Shown piece after piece: positions 1 through 10,640 of a DNA stretch of 64,000 bases (position 1 is its first letter; every line of letters starts with the position of its first letter). The stretch spans positions 1,701,001 to 1,765,000 of the forward strand of contig NZ_CP069396.1 of assembly GCF_016887565.1 (NCBI RefSeq), given 5' to 3'. Position numbers and translations under genes: made by a program. A model generated the notes under the pieces. It saw nothing but the letters and a program-made list of their open reading frames with translations, did no database searches and was not told the DNA's origin. Source of the stretch: Archangium violaceum (GTDB lineage Bacteria; Myxococcota; Myxococcia; Myxococcales; Myxococcaceae).

Positions 1-1011
1 GTCCAGCTCGGGTTGGATGAAGGTCCGGGTGAAATAGGTCTCCATCGTCTCCAGGTAGAACCGCCGGGCCGCCTCGGAGGCCTCCTCCAGTGCCGCCCGC
101 AGGTTCTCCTGCTCCCGCAGCTTCCGGGCCTGGTCGATCTCCGTCCTCAGTTGCTCTCGTGCCTCCGAGGGGGCCGCGTCGAGCCGCGCCTTCTCCTCCT
201 GCTGGTTCAGCCTCTCGGCGGGCTGCCGCAGCTCCAGGCTCGCCTGGATGCGCCGGAGGAATTGCTGGGTGGCGAAGAGGCCCTGCTGCTCGGACTTCTT
301 GATGATCTCCTGCATCCGGTTGCTGACCTCGATGGACCAGTCATACGCCGTGCGCCGGCTGCTGAAGGCCAGCATGGTCTCGGCCGAGGCGAACTGCGGC
401 TGCCCCAGCTCGGTGGGCTCCGTGCTGTCGGCGGCCCTCACGGGCTGGATGACGAGCAGGCTTCCCGTCAGCGAGGTGTGTCTCGGGATGAAATGCTCGG
501 AGTGGGGGCTGAGCGCGCCCGCGATGTTCCCCGCGAGCCCGGGTTGCCCCGCCGAGACGATCTGCGACAGGCCCACCTGCAACCTCTGGGGCGCGGGGAT
601 GCCGCCCACCGCGCCGAGCACCTGCGAGAACACCGGCGAGGAGAGCTGATTCGATGCGACGTATCGCTCGAGCGTCTCCGTCAGCGTCGGGCGGTACCTC
701 TCGTAGATGCCGTGGAAGGCCGTGCCAGTGGGTGGAGTCAGCGGCTTGTCGGCGTTGCAGGTGGCCAGCACCTGCTGGAGCCGGGTGAGGGCCTCGGCGC
801 GCAGCGCGGGCCAGTTCTCGAGGGCGACTCCCTCGGGGGGCGTGTCCCACTGCTGGCCGGCCATCAAGGCGGTACCGAGCACGTCGTGGGTGCCGTCGCT
901 CAGGAATCCCACGAGCGGGTTCGCGGCGCAGGCGGGGCGCTCCTGTGCCGTGGCGTTCGTCGCCGTCAGCAGGAGCCCGAGGGTGAGCAACAGGCGGTGG
1001 GGCGAGCGCAT
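1..1011 (-). CDS. Secreted hypothetical protein (partial, 3' end outside window)
   Basis: The gene reads open from an ATG at 1011 down to the window edge (337 codons, no stop seen). The N-terminus is a convincing signal peptide: basic MRSPHR, a leucine-rich core, and an Ala-rich cleavage region ending near residue 23 (TNATAQ). The mature part has a region rich in Pro and Leu, then from about residue 255 a charged Glu/Arg/Gln-rich stretch that looks like a long helix or coiled coil. I recognise no family. The start overlaps the stop of the upstream gene by one base (TGATG), so the two are probably translationally coupled and form one operon. The product is most likely periplasmic or outer-surface. 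The function is unknown. Confidence 0.75.
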   Translation of the reverse strand, partial: MRSPHRLLLTLGLLLTATNATAQERPACAANPLVGFLSDGTHDVLGTALMAGQQWDTPPEGVALENWPALRAEALTRLQQVLATCNADKPLTPPTGTAFHGIYERYRPTLTETLERYVASNQLSSPVFSQVLGAVGGIPAPQRLQVGLSQIVSAGQPGLAGNIAGALSPHSEHFIPRHTSLTGSLLVIQPVRAADSTEPTELGQPQFASAETMLAFSSRRTAYDWSIEVSNRMQEIIKKSEQQGLFATQQFLRRIQASLELRQPAERLNQQEEKARLDAAPSEAREQLRTEIDQARKLREQENLRAALEEASEAARRFYLETMETYFTRTFIQPELD

Positions 1012-1283
1012 CAGTGCACCTCGTAGCGGAGGGTGACCATCTCCTTCTTCGTGGCCGATTCGGTCCGCGGAACCGCGAAACCCTCCTGGCCCTCGAGTGT
1101 CGCCGTCAACGTGCGCATGCGCCTGTCCATGACGGTGAGCGTGTAGAAGCCGGGCTGTTTGGTGGGCAGCTCCTTTTCGAGGCGCACCTCCTCATCGAGG
1201 TTGTCCGGCCCGGTGAGCCTGGCCTTGTAGTCGTCACTGGTGGTCGTGAACGACAGATCGCTTCCTTGCGCTACGCGCATGTC
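1011..1283 (-). CDS. Small hypothetical protein, coupled to the next gene
   Basis: A 90-residue protein begins at an ATG preceded by a near-perfect ribosome site (GGGAGGGG, 5 bases upstream). This decides the start against a longer reading from 1376. There is no signal peptide or membrane segment. The sequence is an alternation of short polar and hydrophobic stretches suggestive of a small beta-rich domain (for example FYTLTVMDRRMRTLTATLEG). Its TGA overlaps the ATG of the secreted protein downstream by one base, so the pair is co-translated. I do not recognise the family. Confidence 0.7.
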   Translation of the reverse strand, partial: DMRVAQGSDLSFTTTSDDYKARLTGPDNLDEEVRLEKELPTKQPGFYTLTVMDRRMRTLTATLEGQEGFAVPRTESATKKEMVTLRYEVH

Positions 1284-1482
1284 CCCTCCCGTGGGCCACG
1301 CTTCGTGTGCGGCCCGGAGCCGGAGCCTAGCGAGAGCACCCAAATCTTTCTCAAGGATTGAGTGGCCGACACCCACAAGGATTACTGGAAAATCGGATTT
1401 CTCAGATGTTAAGACGCGCCCTCCCCCACCGTGGGGCGGGGCGACGTGTTGCCCGGCTCCGCGGTCCTACCCGAGGCTCGCG

Positions 1483-2535
1483 ATGAAGCTGCGATACACG
1501 CTGTTCCTGTTGCCGGCGCTGTACCTGGTGGGCTGTGGCCCCGCCAAGGACGAGGTCGTGGTGGATGCGCTCACCGGCGAGGTGCTCGAGCCGGCCACCA
1601 CCGAGTACGACATGCACCGGCTGCTCGAGGACACCGACATCACCGGCGGCCAGTGGATCACCACCGCGCAGGTGCAGCAGTTCCTGGTGCAGAAGGGCTC
1701 GTACCTGGCCACCTACAAGGATCCGGCCTGGAACAACAAGACGGCGGCGGCCCTCATCGTGGAGCAGTCCAAGGCCCAGACCATCAACCCCCTGTACATG
1801 CTGGCGCGCATCCAGACGGAGTCGAGCCTCATCACCAGCGGCACCTCCACCAACCTGGCCAAGGCCACCGGCTGTGGTTGCCCCGACAGCGGCGGGTGCT
1901 CCTCCTCCTATGCGGGCTTCGGCAAGCAGATTGAGTGCTCGGCCAAGAAGATGCGCGGCTACCTCACCGACCTGGACGCCGGCCGCGCCACCGTCTCCGG
2001 GTGGAAGCCGGGCGTGACGAAGAGCACCTCGGATCCGTGCTCGGTGAAGCCCGTCAACAAGGCCACCGCGGCGCTCTACACGTACACGCCCTGGGTGGGC
2101 GCGTACGCCATCCAGTGCGGCCGCACCGACATCGGCGGCTCGTCCCTGGTGTCGGTGAAGTACAACCAGTTCAAGGGCGAGTACAACTGGGGTACCGGCT
2201 CCACCACCGTCACCTGCTACACCGGCACGGTGGACGCCAACGTGGCCGTGGGCGTGTGCGTGCAGAGCTCCTCGGACGCCATCTGGCGGCAGTGCCAGGC
2301 CGACGGCACCTTCACGGCGGGCACCACCACCAAACCCACCAACTGCACCGCGTCCTGGCCGTGGTGCAGCTCCGCCACCCTGGGACAGTCCGTGCCGGCG
2401 CGCACGTGCGTGCAGTCCAGCGGAGACCTGCAGTGGCACCAGTGCGGCTCCGAGGGCGCGTGGCTGTCCGCCCCGAACGCGCCCACCACCGGCAGCGGCC
2501 CGGTGGGCACCTGCTACGCCAGCTACGCGCTGTGA
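1483..2535 (+). CDS. Lipoprotein with lysozyme-like domain and C-terminal Cys-rich repeats
   Basis: The 350-residue product starts with a short basic and hydrophobic leader ending in a lipobox (LVGC, Cys at about 18), so it should be a lipid-anchored envelope protein. Residues about 45-230 resemble a lysozyme-like fold of the glucosaminidase or transglycosylase kind: a helix ending in ARIQTESSLI supplies a plausible catalytic Glu, followed by a Cys-rich GCGCPDSGGCSSSYAGFG loop. The C-terminus (about 245-345) holds two related units containing CVQSS and WRQC or WHQC, probably disulfide-stabilised binding repeats. The ATG at 1483 is preferred because it gives the lipoprotein signal; the same frame is open further upstream. 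Enzymatic activity on peptidoglycan is inference from the fold only. It converges with the next gene, one base apart. Confidence 0.7.
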   Translation: MKLRYTLFLLPALYLVGCGPAKDEVVVDALTGEVLEPATTEYDMHRLLEDTDITGGQWITTAQVQQFLVQKGSYLATYKDPAWNNKTAAALIVEQSKAQTINPLYMLARIQTESSLITSGTSTNLAKATGCGCPDSGGCSSSYAGFGKQIECSAKKMRGYLTDLDAGRATVSGWKPGVTKSTSDPCSVKPVNKATAALYTYTPWVGAYAIQCGRTDIGGSSLVSVKYNQFKGEYNWGTGSTTVTCYTGTVDANVAVGVCVQSSSDAIWRQCQADGTFTAGTTTKPTNCTASWPWCSSATLGQSVPARTCVQSSGDLQWHQCGSEGAWLSAPNAPTTGSGPVGTCYASYAL

Positions 2536-2536
2536 G

Positions 2537-3406
2537 CTAGGAGCGGCCCACCGCGAGCAGGATGAGCGCGATGTAGCCTCCGCCGCAGAGCATGCAGAAG
2601 GTCAGTGGCGCGGCCAGGGCACCGACCGCCGCCACGCCCCACGTCGTCCGGTGCAGCCCCCGGTAGGCGAAGACGCGCGCCACCAGCACCCAGAAGGGCG
2701 CCACCTGCGCGCCGATGATGGGCACCCCCCCGAGCACCATCGGCGCCTGGGACAGGGCATTGGCCCGGAGCGTCACCGCGAAGTCCCGGGTGATGCCGCC
2801 CATGCGCAGGAAGAGGTGGTCCACACCCGCGTTCAGCAGGGTGAAGACCAGGGTCAACGGGGGGATGACGAGCACGCAGAAAGCGAACGTGGCCAGCCCC
2901 ACCCACTGGAACCGCTGCTCCACTTCGGGTTGTGTGCTCGCAACCGGGAATACCTGGGTCATGAAGCTGAACAGGCCCAGGTAGGTGACGCCGGTCACGA
3001 AGCTGCTCGGCAGGGAGCTCAGCAGCGCGAACAGCAGTGAGCTGCCCACGCTCCCCTCGGCCCGGACCGTGGAGAAGCTACCCGGGCGCAGCAGCACCTC
3101 GACGAACGTCTTCCAGAAGGCCATGAACGTGCCCAGCTCCTCGCGCCTGTCCCACGGGAGCAGGACGTCCGGCTCGCGCTCGTGACAGTTCTGGCAGAGC
3201 ACCTGTCCCCGCGAGTCGACGCGCAGGCACATGGCGCAGGCGAACGCGCCGCACCGGTCGCAGGTGCCGAGGCTTCGCAGCGTGGGGTGGATGGCGCACG
3301 CTGGCTCCGCGCCGTCCACCTCGATGAGCAGCGAGGCGCCACAGTGGGCGCAGGACGGGGCTCCGGGAGTGAGGGCCTGTTGGCAGCGCGGGCATGGAAT
3401 GGACAT
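2537..3406 (-). CDS. Zinc-ribbon / B-box protein with Yip1-like membrane domain
   Basis: A 289-residue protein. Residues 1-25 form a zinc ribbon (CPRCQ...CAHCG). Residues about 35-80 form a second Cys/His cluster of B-box type (CAIHP, CDRCGAFACAMC, CQNCHE). From about 95 on come five or so hydrophobic segments in the pattern of Yip1-domain membrane proteins, including the characteristic amphipathic AFWKTFVEVLLRPGSF entry segment. This architecture recurs in myxobacterial genomes. The role is unknown; Yip1-domain proteins are generally linked to membrane trafficking or organisation. It is divergent from the RCC1 gene across 179 bases that carry a direct repeat close to this start. Confidence 0.75.
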   Translation of the reverse strand: MSIPCPRCQQALTPGAPSCAHCGASLLIEVDGAEPACAIHPTLRSLGTCDRCGAFACAMCLRVDSRGQVLCQNCHEREPDVLLPWDRREELGTFMAFWKTFVEVLLRPGSFSTVRAEGSVGSSLLFALLSSLPSSFVTGVTYLGLFSFMTQVFPVASTQPEVEQRFQWVGLATFAFCVLVIPPLTLVFTLLNAGVDHLFLRMGGITRDFAVTLRANALSQAPMVLGGVPIIGAQVAPFWVLVARVFAYRGLHRTTWGVAAVGALAAPLTFCMLCGGGYIALILLAVGRS

Positions 3407-3422
3407 GCGCCGCCCATCCTGC

Positions 3423-3454
3423 CGCGATTCGTCACCCGGTGTCGCGATTCGTCA
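3423..3454. promoter_or_regulatory. Two 12-base direct repeats, 20-base period
   Basis: CGCGATTCGTCA occurs exactly at 3423-3434 and 3443-3454. The period of 20 bases (about two helical turns) would place two protein contacts on the same DNA face. They lie 17-48 bases upstream of the zinc-ribbon/Yip1 gene start. An operator function is inference. Confidence 0.4.
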
Positions 3455-3519
3455 TGCCTCCGCGCGTGGTGCCGCGCGCAACCTCCCGGGAATTGGTGCG
3501 GACCGGAGCGGCCGGGCAT

Positions 3520-3535
3520 GGGCACGGTTTCTGCT
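3520..3535 (+). promoter_or_regulatory. Candidate sigma-54 promoter of the RCC1 gene
   Basis: GGGCACGGTTTCTGCT matches the -24/-12 consensus TGGCACG-N4-TTGCW with GG and GC in correct register and two mismatches at less conserved positions. A start near 3546 would leave a leader of about 40 bases before the ATG at 3586. Confidence 0.4.
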
Positions 3536-3585
3536 CACGCGTCGCCACGCTCGAAGCGCTGAGCCAATCCCAGGAGCATCATTCG

Positions 3586-5835
3586 ATGAGAAGAGAGCGC
3601 GTGTGCGGCGGAGCCGGTGTGACTCGGCTCCTGCTGGCCATTTGCATGATGGTGATGTGGAGCGGACGGGCCCTCGCCGGTGAGACCACCGAGAGCCAGG
3701 AGCTTTCGGCCAGGGCCAGGCGAGGCCTGCTCGCGACCGGGGACGGCCACTCGTTGGCGGTCGCTCCGGATGGCTCCGTGTGGGGCTGGGGGGCCAATGG
3801 CTTCGGCCAGCTCGGAGATGGGAAGTACGGTAAACACTCCCTGCCGGTGCGCGTGCCGGGAATCGGCCGGGTCATCACCGTGGCGGCCGGTGACTTCTAT
3901 TCCATGGCCTTGCGTGTGGACGGCTCCGTCTGGGCCTGGGGGCTCAACGACGCGGGACAGCTCGGGGTCGAGTCGCCGTACTCGAGGCCCCAGCCCGCTC
4001 CGGTGCCGGGCCTCACGGGCGTGGTGGCCCTCGCGGCCGGTGAACGTCACGTGCTGGCGTTGCGCGCGGATGGCTCCGTCTGGGCCTGGGGCGACAACTT
4101 CCAGGGCCAGCTCGGAGTGGAGCTGGAGTCCTGGCCCTCCTCCCGGTTCGAGCCCGCTCCGGTGCCGGGCCTGACGGACGTGGTGGCGGTCGCGGCGGGG
4201 AAAGCCCTCTCGCTGGCGCTGCGCGCGGATGGCTCCGTCTGGGCCTGGGGCGACAACTCCTACGGCCAGCTCGGGACCCCGGAGCCTTATTCCAGGGCGC
4301 AACCCGCTCCGGTGCCGGGCCTGACGGACGTGGTGGCCCTCGCCACCCATGGCGAGCACGCGCTGGCGGTGCGCCAGGACGGCTCCGTGTGGTTCTGGGG
4401 CGAGGACTCACTGGACCTGGTGGGGGATGGGTTCGAGAATTCCATCGCCACGCCCCATGCGGTGCCGGGCCTCACGAACGTGGTGGCCGTGGATGACGCC
4501 TTCGACCGTTCGATGGCGCTGCGCCGGGATGGCACCCTGTGGGCCTGGGGACAGAACAACTGGGGCCAGCTCGGCGACGGGACGACGCAACTGCGCACCC
4601 GCCCGGTCCAGGTCGGGGTGGGCCACGTGGTGGACTTCGCGGTGGGCGGTACCCACTCGCTGGCCGTGCGCCGGGATGGCTCCCTGTGGAGCTGGGGAAA
4701 CAACATGACGGGCGCGCTCGGCACGGGAACGGACCAGCGGCTCACCCCCATCCAGACGCGGGTGCTCACCGACGTGGTGTCCCTGTCCGCCGGCTCGGCC
4801 CGCTCGCTGGCGGTGCGGGAGGATGGCTCCGTCTGGAGTTGGGGCTCGGAACCGGCCCAGGTGGCGGCGCTCTCGAGCACGAAGGCCGTCTCGTCCGGTG
4901 ACTCCCACTGGCTGGCGCTGGGCACGGACGGCTCCGTCCGGGCCTGGGGCTTCAACACCTACGGCCAGCTCGGCGATGGAACCCAGACCTACCGCGCCCT
5001 GCCGGTGCCGGTGCCGGGCCTCACGGACGTGGTGGACCTCTCGGCTGCTGAGCTCTCCTCGCTGGCGGTGCGCGCGGATGGCTCCGTCTGGGGCTGGGGC
5101 GCCAACTTCCAGGGCCAGCTCGGTCCGGGGACGACGCAACCCCGGACGAGCCCGGTTCAGATCTCCGGGCTGGACCAGGTGGTGGCCGTGTCGGCCAGTG
5201 CCTCCTACTCGCTGGCGGTGCGCGCGGATGGCTCCGTCTGGGCCTGGGGCGACAACTCCTACGGCCAGCTCGGCGTCGAGTCGCCGTACTCGAGGCCCCA
5301 GCCCGCTCCGGTGCCGGGCCTCACGGACGTGGTGGCCCTCTCGGCCGGCAGCTCCCACGCGCTGGCGCTGCGCCGGGACGGCTCCGTCTGGGCCTGGGGG
5401 AGCAACGCCCAGGGCCAGCTCGGCGATGGTTCTCGGGTCTCCCGTCCCACGCCGGCTCCGGTGCCGGGCCTCTCGCGCGTGGTCTCCCTGACTGCCCGAG
5501 GAAACGTCTCGCTGGCGCTGCGCGAGGACGGCTCCGTCTGGGCCTGGGGAAGCAACCCCGACGGGCTCGGAGACGGGACGCGCGAGCCCCGCGCCTCTCC
5601 GGTCCAGGTGGTGGGCCTCACGGATGCCGTCGCCATCTCGGCGGGCGGTTCCCACGCGCTGGCGGTGCGGGAGGACGGCTCCGTCTGGGGCTGGGGGAAC
5701 TCCGCGATGCTCGGTGCGGGCCTCTCCGTGGTGCAGCCCACGCCCACCCGCCTGACGTTGCCCTGCCGCGTCCCGGGCGGGCCGGGGCGGGAGCACCGCG
5801 CGGGTGAGCCCCGGCGGTGCCACGTGGCGCAGTAG
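3586..5835 (+). CDS. Secreted RCC1-repeat beta-propeller protein (14 repeats)
   Basis: The product of 749 residues has a signal peptide (LLLAICMMVMWSGRALA, cleavage near residue 34) and then 14 RCC1-type repeats, each marked by a DGSVWxWG core. The cores begin at residues 62, 112, 162, 215, 265, 315, 364, 413, 448, 498, 548, 598, 648 and 697. Spacing is 49-53 residues, except that repeat 8 is only 35 residues long because it lacks the usual GxGQLGDG stretch. As canonical RCC1 folds as a seven-bladed propeller, 14 repeats suggest two propellers in tandem. The start is supported by AGGAG nine bases upstream of the ATG. Secreted RCC1 proteins are usually taken as binding scaffolds; no partner is evident. 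Several repeats are nearly identical at DNA level, implying recent duplication or conversion. Confidence 0.88.
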   Translation: MRRERVCGGAGVTRLLLAICMMVMWSGRALAGETTESQELSARARRGLLATGDGHSLAVAPDGSVWGWGANGFGQLGDGKYGKHSLPVRVPGIGRVITVAAGDFYSMALRVDGSVWAWGLNDAGQLGVESPYSRPQPAPVPGLTGVVALAAGERHVLALRADGSVWAWGDNFQGQLGVELESWPSSRFEPAPVPGLTDVVAVAAGKALSLALRADGSVWAWGDNSYGQLGTPEPYSRAQPAPVPGLTDVVALATHGEHALAVRQDGSVWFWGEDSLDLVGDGFENSIATPHAVPGLTNVVAVDDAFDRSMALRRDGTLWAWGQNNWGQLGDGTTQLRTRPVQVGVGHVVDFAVGGTHSLAVRRDGSLWSWGNNMTGALGTGTDQRLTPIQTRVLTDVVSLSAGSARSLAVREDGSVWSWGSEPAQVAALSSTKAVSSGDSHWLALGTDGSVRAWGFNTYGQLGDGTQTYRALPVPVPGLTDVVDLSAAELSSLAVRADGSVWGWGANFQGQLGPGTTQPRTSPVQISGLDQVVAVSASASYSLAVRADGSVWAWGDNSYGQLGVESPYSRPQPAPVPGLTDVVALSAGSSHALALRRDGSVWAWGSNAQGQLGDGSRVSRPTPAPVPGLSRVVSLTARGNVSLALREDGSVWAWGSNPDGLGDGTREPRASPVQVVGLTDAVAISAGGSHALAVREDGSVWGWGNSAMLGAGLSVVQPTPTRLTLPCRVPGGPGREHRAGEPRRCHVAQ

Positions 5836-5847
5836 GCACGGCGCCTC

Positions 5848-5877
5848 CTCCGCCCTCTCCCCGGTGGGAGGGCGGAG
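5848..5877. terminator. Bidirectional hairpin terminator
   Basis: A perfect 10-bp inverted repeat (CTCCGCCCTC at 5848-5857, GAGGGCGGAG at 5868-5877) with a 10-base loop sits in the 50-base gap between the convergent RCC1 and P450 genes. There is no T-tract, so it is hairpin evidence only. Confidence 0.6.
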
Positions 5878-5885
5878 TGTCCGTC

Positions 5886-7097
5886 TCAGAAGGCCACGGG
5901 CAGGCGCTGCAGGCCGCGCACGAGGATGCCGTCACGCCAGCGCAGCTCGGACGGGTCCACGCCGAAGCGCAGGCGGGGCAGGCGCTCCAGCAGCAGGTTG
6001 ATGGCGATGGTGGCCTCCAGCCGGGCCAGGGGCGCGCCCAGGCAGAAGTGGATGCCGAAGCCGAAGGCGATGTGCCGGTTGGGCTCGCGGGTGATGTCGA
6101 ACCGCTCCGGCTCCGGGAACTGCTCGGGGTCGTGGTCGGCCGACAGCAGCGAGGCGAGGATGGTCTCCCCCCGGGGAATCACCTGGCCATGGAACTCGGC
6201 GTCCTGCGCGGCCCAGCGCTGGGTGGTGGTCTCCACCGGGCCGCAGTAGCGCAGCATCTCCTCCACCGCGGACTCGATGAGGGCCGGGTTGGCGCGCAGC
6301 CGCTCCAGCTGCTCCGAGTGGTTCAGCAGCGCCCAGACGCCGTTGCCAATGAGGTTCACCGTCGTCTCGTGGCCCGCCACCAGCAGCAGGAACAGCATGC
6401 TCATCAGCTCCAGGGGCGAGAGCCGGTCCCCCTGCTCCTCCGCGGACATGAGGGCGGTGAGCAGATCATCCCGAGGGTCCGCCCGGCGCCGCGCCAGCAA
6501 CTGCTGGAAGTACTGGATGAACTGCCTGCCGGCCTCCCGGAGCGGCTCGAGGTTCCCCTCGGACGGCGGGCTGATGATGGTGGTCGTCCAGTCGCGGAAC
6601 TGGTCCCGGTCCTCCACCGGCACGCCGAGCAGCTCGGCGATGACAGTGATGGGCAGGGGGAAGGCGAAGGCGTCCAGCAGATCCATGGAGCCCGGGTCCT
6701 TCGCCGTGTCCAACAGCTGGCTGGCGATGGCGGCGATGCGCGGGCGCAGCTCCTCCACGCGGCGCGGGGTGAAGGCCTTGGACACCAGGGAGCGCAGCCG
6801 CGTGTGGTCCGGCGGATCCGCCGAGAGCATGTGCCGGCTGATGGCTTCCATATCCGCGGAGCGCATCTGGCGGTGGGGCGAGTCCTCGGGGAGCTTCTTC
6901 ACGTCCTTGGTGAAGCGCGGATCTCGCGCCAGCTCCACCGCGTCCTTGTAACGCGTCACCACCCATACCGGCTGTCGCAGGGTGGGGTCGTACAGCCGGA
7001 CCACGGGGGCTTCCTGCCGCATGCGCGCGTAGAGGGGCAGGGGATTGGCGCGCGTCTCCGGGGACCACAGGTCGTAGCGAGGGGATGTCGTGCTCAC
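5886..7097 (-). CDS. Cytochrome P450 (bacterial class I type)
   Basis: A soluble P450 of 403 residues, a normal bacterial length. Landmarks are the I-helix oxygen-activation motif AGHETT, the K-helix and meander region before EPERFD, and the heme-binding loop [15 protein letters not shown] with the thiolate Cys at about residue 352. It needs ferredoxin and reductase partners, which are not encoded nearby. The start is a GTG at 7097 with GGAG eight bases upstream. It lies 41 bases behind the NtrC-type regulator and on the same strand, so kinase, regulator and P450 probably form one transcript. The substrate cannot be read from the sequence; overall similarity is to the CYP107-like group of oxidative tailoring and detoxification enzymes. 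Confidence 0.93.
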   Translation of the reverse strand: MSTTSPRYDLWSPETRANPLPLYARMRQEAPVVRLYDPTLRQPVWVVTRYKDAVELARDPRFTKDVKKLPEDSPHRQMRSADMEAISRHMLSADPPDHTRLRSLVSKAFTPRRVEELRPRIAAIASQLLDTAKDPGSMDLLDAFAFPLPITVIAELLGVPVEDRDQFRDWTTTIISPPSEGNLEPLREAGRQFIQYFQQLLARRRADPRDDLLTALMSAEEQGDRLSPLELMSMLFLLLVAGHETTVNLIGNGVWALLNHSEQLERLRANPALIESAVEEMLRYCGPVETTTQRWAAQDAEFHGQVIPRGETILASLLSADHDPEQFPEPERFDITREPNRHIAFGFGIHFCLGAPLARLEATIAINLLLERLPRLRFGVDPSELRWRDGILVRGLQRLPVAF

Positions 7098-7138
7098 AAT
7101 GGATTCTCCAGGGGTGGAAGGAACGGAGGTGGAGCCGC

Positions 7139-8535
<1,397 letters not shown>

Positions 8536-8539
<4 letters not shown>

Positions 8540-9999
8540 GCCTTGGCCTCCTCGGTTTCCTTCGCCTCGGGTGGGAGGAAGATGGAGAAGCAACTACCGC
8601 GTCCGGGTTCGCTGCTCACGGAAATCCAGCCGCCGTGGTCCCGAATGAGTCCGTAGGAGACAGACAGGCCCAGGCCCGTGCCCTCTCCTACGTCCTTGGT
8701 GGTGAAGAAGGGCTCGAAGATACGGGGCAGCGCTTCGGGGGAGATGCCCTCGCCCTCGTCCGTGACGTCCATCCGCACCCACTCGCGCTCCGGCCCTCCC
8801 AGGTCCGCTGGCGGCAGGGCGTGCTCCCTCCCCAGGCGGACCCGCAGCGTGCCCGGACGTTTCATCGCATGCATGCCGTTGACCATCAGGTTGGTGAGGG
8901 CCTGTTGAATCTGCCCGGCGTCCACCTCCAGGTTCACCGGCCCTGGCGCCTCGCTGGCGAGGACGATGTTGCGCCGTGTCGCCATGGGCCGCAGCAGCGT
9001 CAACGTCCGCTCCACCAGCTCGTTCAAATTTTCCGGGGCGCGCCGGGGCGTGCGCCGCCGGGCGAAGTCCAGCAGCTGACGGATGATGGCCGTCATGTGC
9101 TGCACCTGCTGGGAGATGATGCGGGCGCACTCCTTCGTCTCCTCTCCCTCGGCCTCGCCGGAGGCGATCATCTTCGCCCGGCCGAGCACCACGTTGAGCG
9201 GAGTGCCCAGCTCATGGGCCACGCCGGAGGCCAGCTTGCCCACCGTGCCCAGCCGGTCCGCGTGCCGCAGGTGCTCGAGCGTGGCCAGGCGCGCCGCCGT
9301 CTCGGCCGCCACCTGTGCGCGCGCCGTGGCCAGCCCCGAGGCCATCTGGTTCATCGCGTCCGCGAGCGTGGCCAGCTCGTCCTTCTGTGTCAGGTGCACC
9401 CGCGCCCCCAGGTCCCCCTGGCCGATGCGGTGCGCGAGCCCCACCAGTTGCTCCACGGGACGGCCCACCAGCCGTCTGCCCATGGCCATGGCCACCAGCA
9501 GGAAGGCCAGGGTGATGGCGCCGGTGGCCACCGCCGTGCCCACCACCGTCTGGCGCACGTGCAGCAGCTGCTCCGTGAGGGGCTCGGTGACCTCGATGGC
9601 CCCCCGCCGCTCTCCGACGATGATGGGGGTGAAGGAGCGCAGCAGGCTGATCTCATGGCTGTGGTCCTCGTAGGAGGTGTCCCATCCGGAGCGCAGCGCC
9701 TGGAGCTGATCCGGGGGCAGCTGCGTCGCCTCCGGCATGTCCAGCCACAGCCAGCCCAGCCGCACCTGCTCCTGGAGGCGGTTGGCGTTGGCGAGCACCG
9801 CCCGGGCCTCGTCCTCGCCTTCCAACTCCCAGGTGCGGACGAACGCGCCGCCCACCGTGTAGCCGAGCAGGCGGTGGTCGTTGCGCATGTCCAGCGCCGA
9901 GCGGGCCAGCTCGCGTTGCACCTCCACGGTCTCCAGCCCCGCGATGACGGCGAAGGCGAGCAGGACCAGGGCGAGGGTGATCTTCCGAGCGAGCTTCAT
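8536..9999 (-). CDS. Membrane sensor histidine kinase (NtrB-like)
   Basis: The 487-residue kinase has a first membrane segment at residues 6-22, an extracytoplasmic sensor of about 140 residues of no recognised type, a second membrane segment (about 165-188), a HAMP linker ([23 protein letters not shown]), a HisKA helix with phospho-accepting His262 in [11 protein letters not shown], and a HATPase domain with N-box, [14 protein letters not shown] and GTGLGLSV boxes. It overlaps the downstream NtrC-type regulator by four bases, and the P450 follows. The signal sensed is unknown. It is divergent from a small response regulator, which may be a second output or a phosphate sink. Confidence 0.93.
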
Positions 10000-10150
10000 T
10001 CAGCTACTACAACGCGCGCACCCACCCCGGGTCCATGATCAGAGGAGGGGAACGAGGCGTGCCCGGGGGCTCGGGGCAGAATGCCCCCGGTGGGGCGGCT
10101 TGCCCCACGCCATTCCCGAGGGAAGACGCCCCCTGAGAGGGACGGCGTGC

Positions 10151-10166
10151 TGGCACGGGTCCTGCT
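10151..10166 (+). promoter_or_regulatory. Sigma-54 promoter (-24/-12)
   Basis: TGGCACGGGTCCTGCT differs from TGGCACG-N4-TTGCW at one position, with GG and GC exactly spaced. The predicted start of transcription is near 10177. That lies downstream of the GTG at 10167, so the response regulator should start at 10203 or 10206. Confidence 0.65.
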
Positions 10167-10202
10167 GTGAAGAGGCAGATAACTCTCCGTTCGGGTCCTT
10201 CC

Positions 10203-10631
10203 ATGATGCCTCCCCTGCCGACCGAACCCCGCCCGCCGCGCATCCTCCTGGCCGAGGATGATGACGAGATGCGTGCGCTCCTCACCCTGACGCTGGCGAG
10301 GGCTGGCTATGCCGTGGTGGCACTGGAGGACGGCTTCGAGTTGTCGGACTACGTGCTGTTGACGCAGGTGTGTGGCGGCCCCCTGTTGGCGCCGGATCTC
10401 ATCCTCTCGGACGTGCGGATGCCGGGGAGGACCGGGCTGGAGGTGCTCGTCCAGGTGCAGGCGTGCGGGCTCGCCTGTCCGGTGGTCATCCTGTCAGCCT
10501 TCGCCGACGGCGAGACGCGCGAGGAGGCGCGGAGGCTCGGGGTGAACGCGGTGCTGGACAAGCCCGTGGACCTCGAGGAGCTGAAGGCCACGCTGCACGC
10601 GCTGGCCCGCGCCGCCGTCCCGTACCGGTGA
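10203..10631 (+). CDS. Single-domain response regulator (CheY-like)
   Basis: About 142 residues, all receiver domain: acidic pocket LLAEDDDEM, phospho-Asp in LILSDVRMPGRTG, Ser in VVILSAFAD, and Lys in NAVLDKPVDLEE. There is no output domain, so it probably acts by protein contact or as a phosphorelay step. Two adjacent ATGs (10203, 10206) are the likely starts because the sigma-54 promoter upstream places the transcript start near 10177. No good ribosome site is visible. It is divergent from the NtrB/NtrC-type pair, which could control it. Confidence 0.82.
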   Translation: MMPPLPTEPRPPRILLAEDDDEMRALLTLTLARAGYAVVALEDGFELSDYVLLTQVCGGPLLAPDLILSDVRMPGRTGLEVLVQVQACGLACPVVILSAFADGETREEARRLGVNAVLDKPVDLEELKATLHALARAAVPYR

Positions 10632-10640
10632 AGGCCGTAC

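Noticed and set aside
4408-5823. Long minus-strand open frame opposite the RCC1 gene
   Set aside because: An artefact of GC-rich repeat DNA; its translation is low-complexity Arg/Gly/His without any domain.
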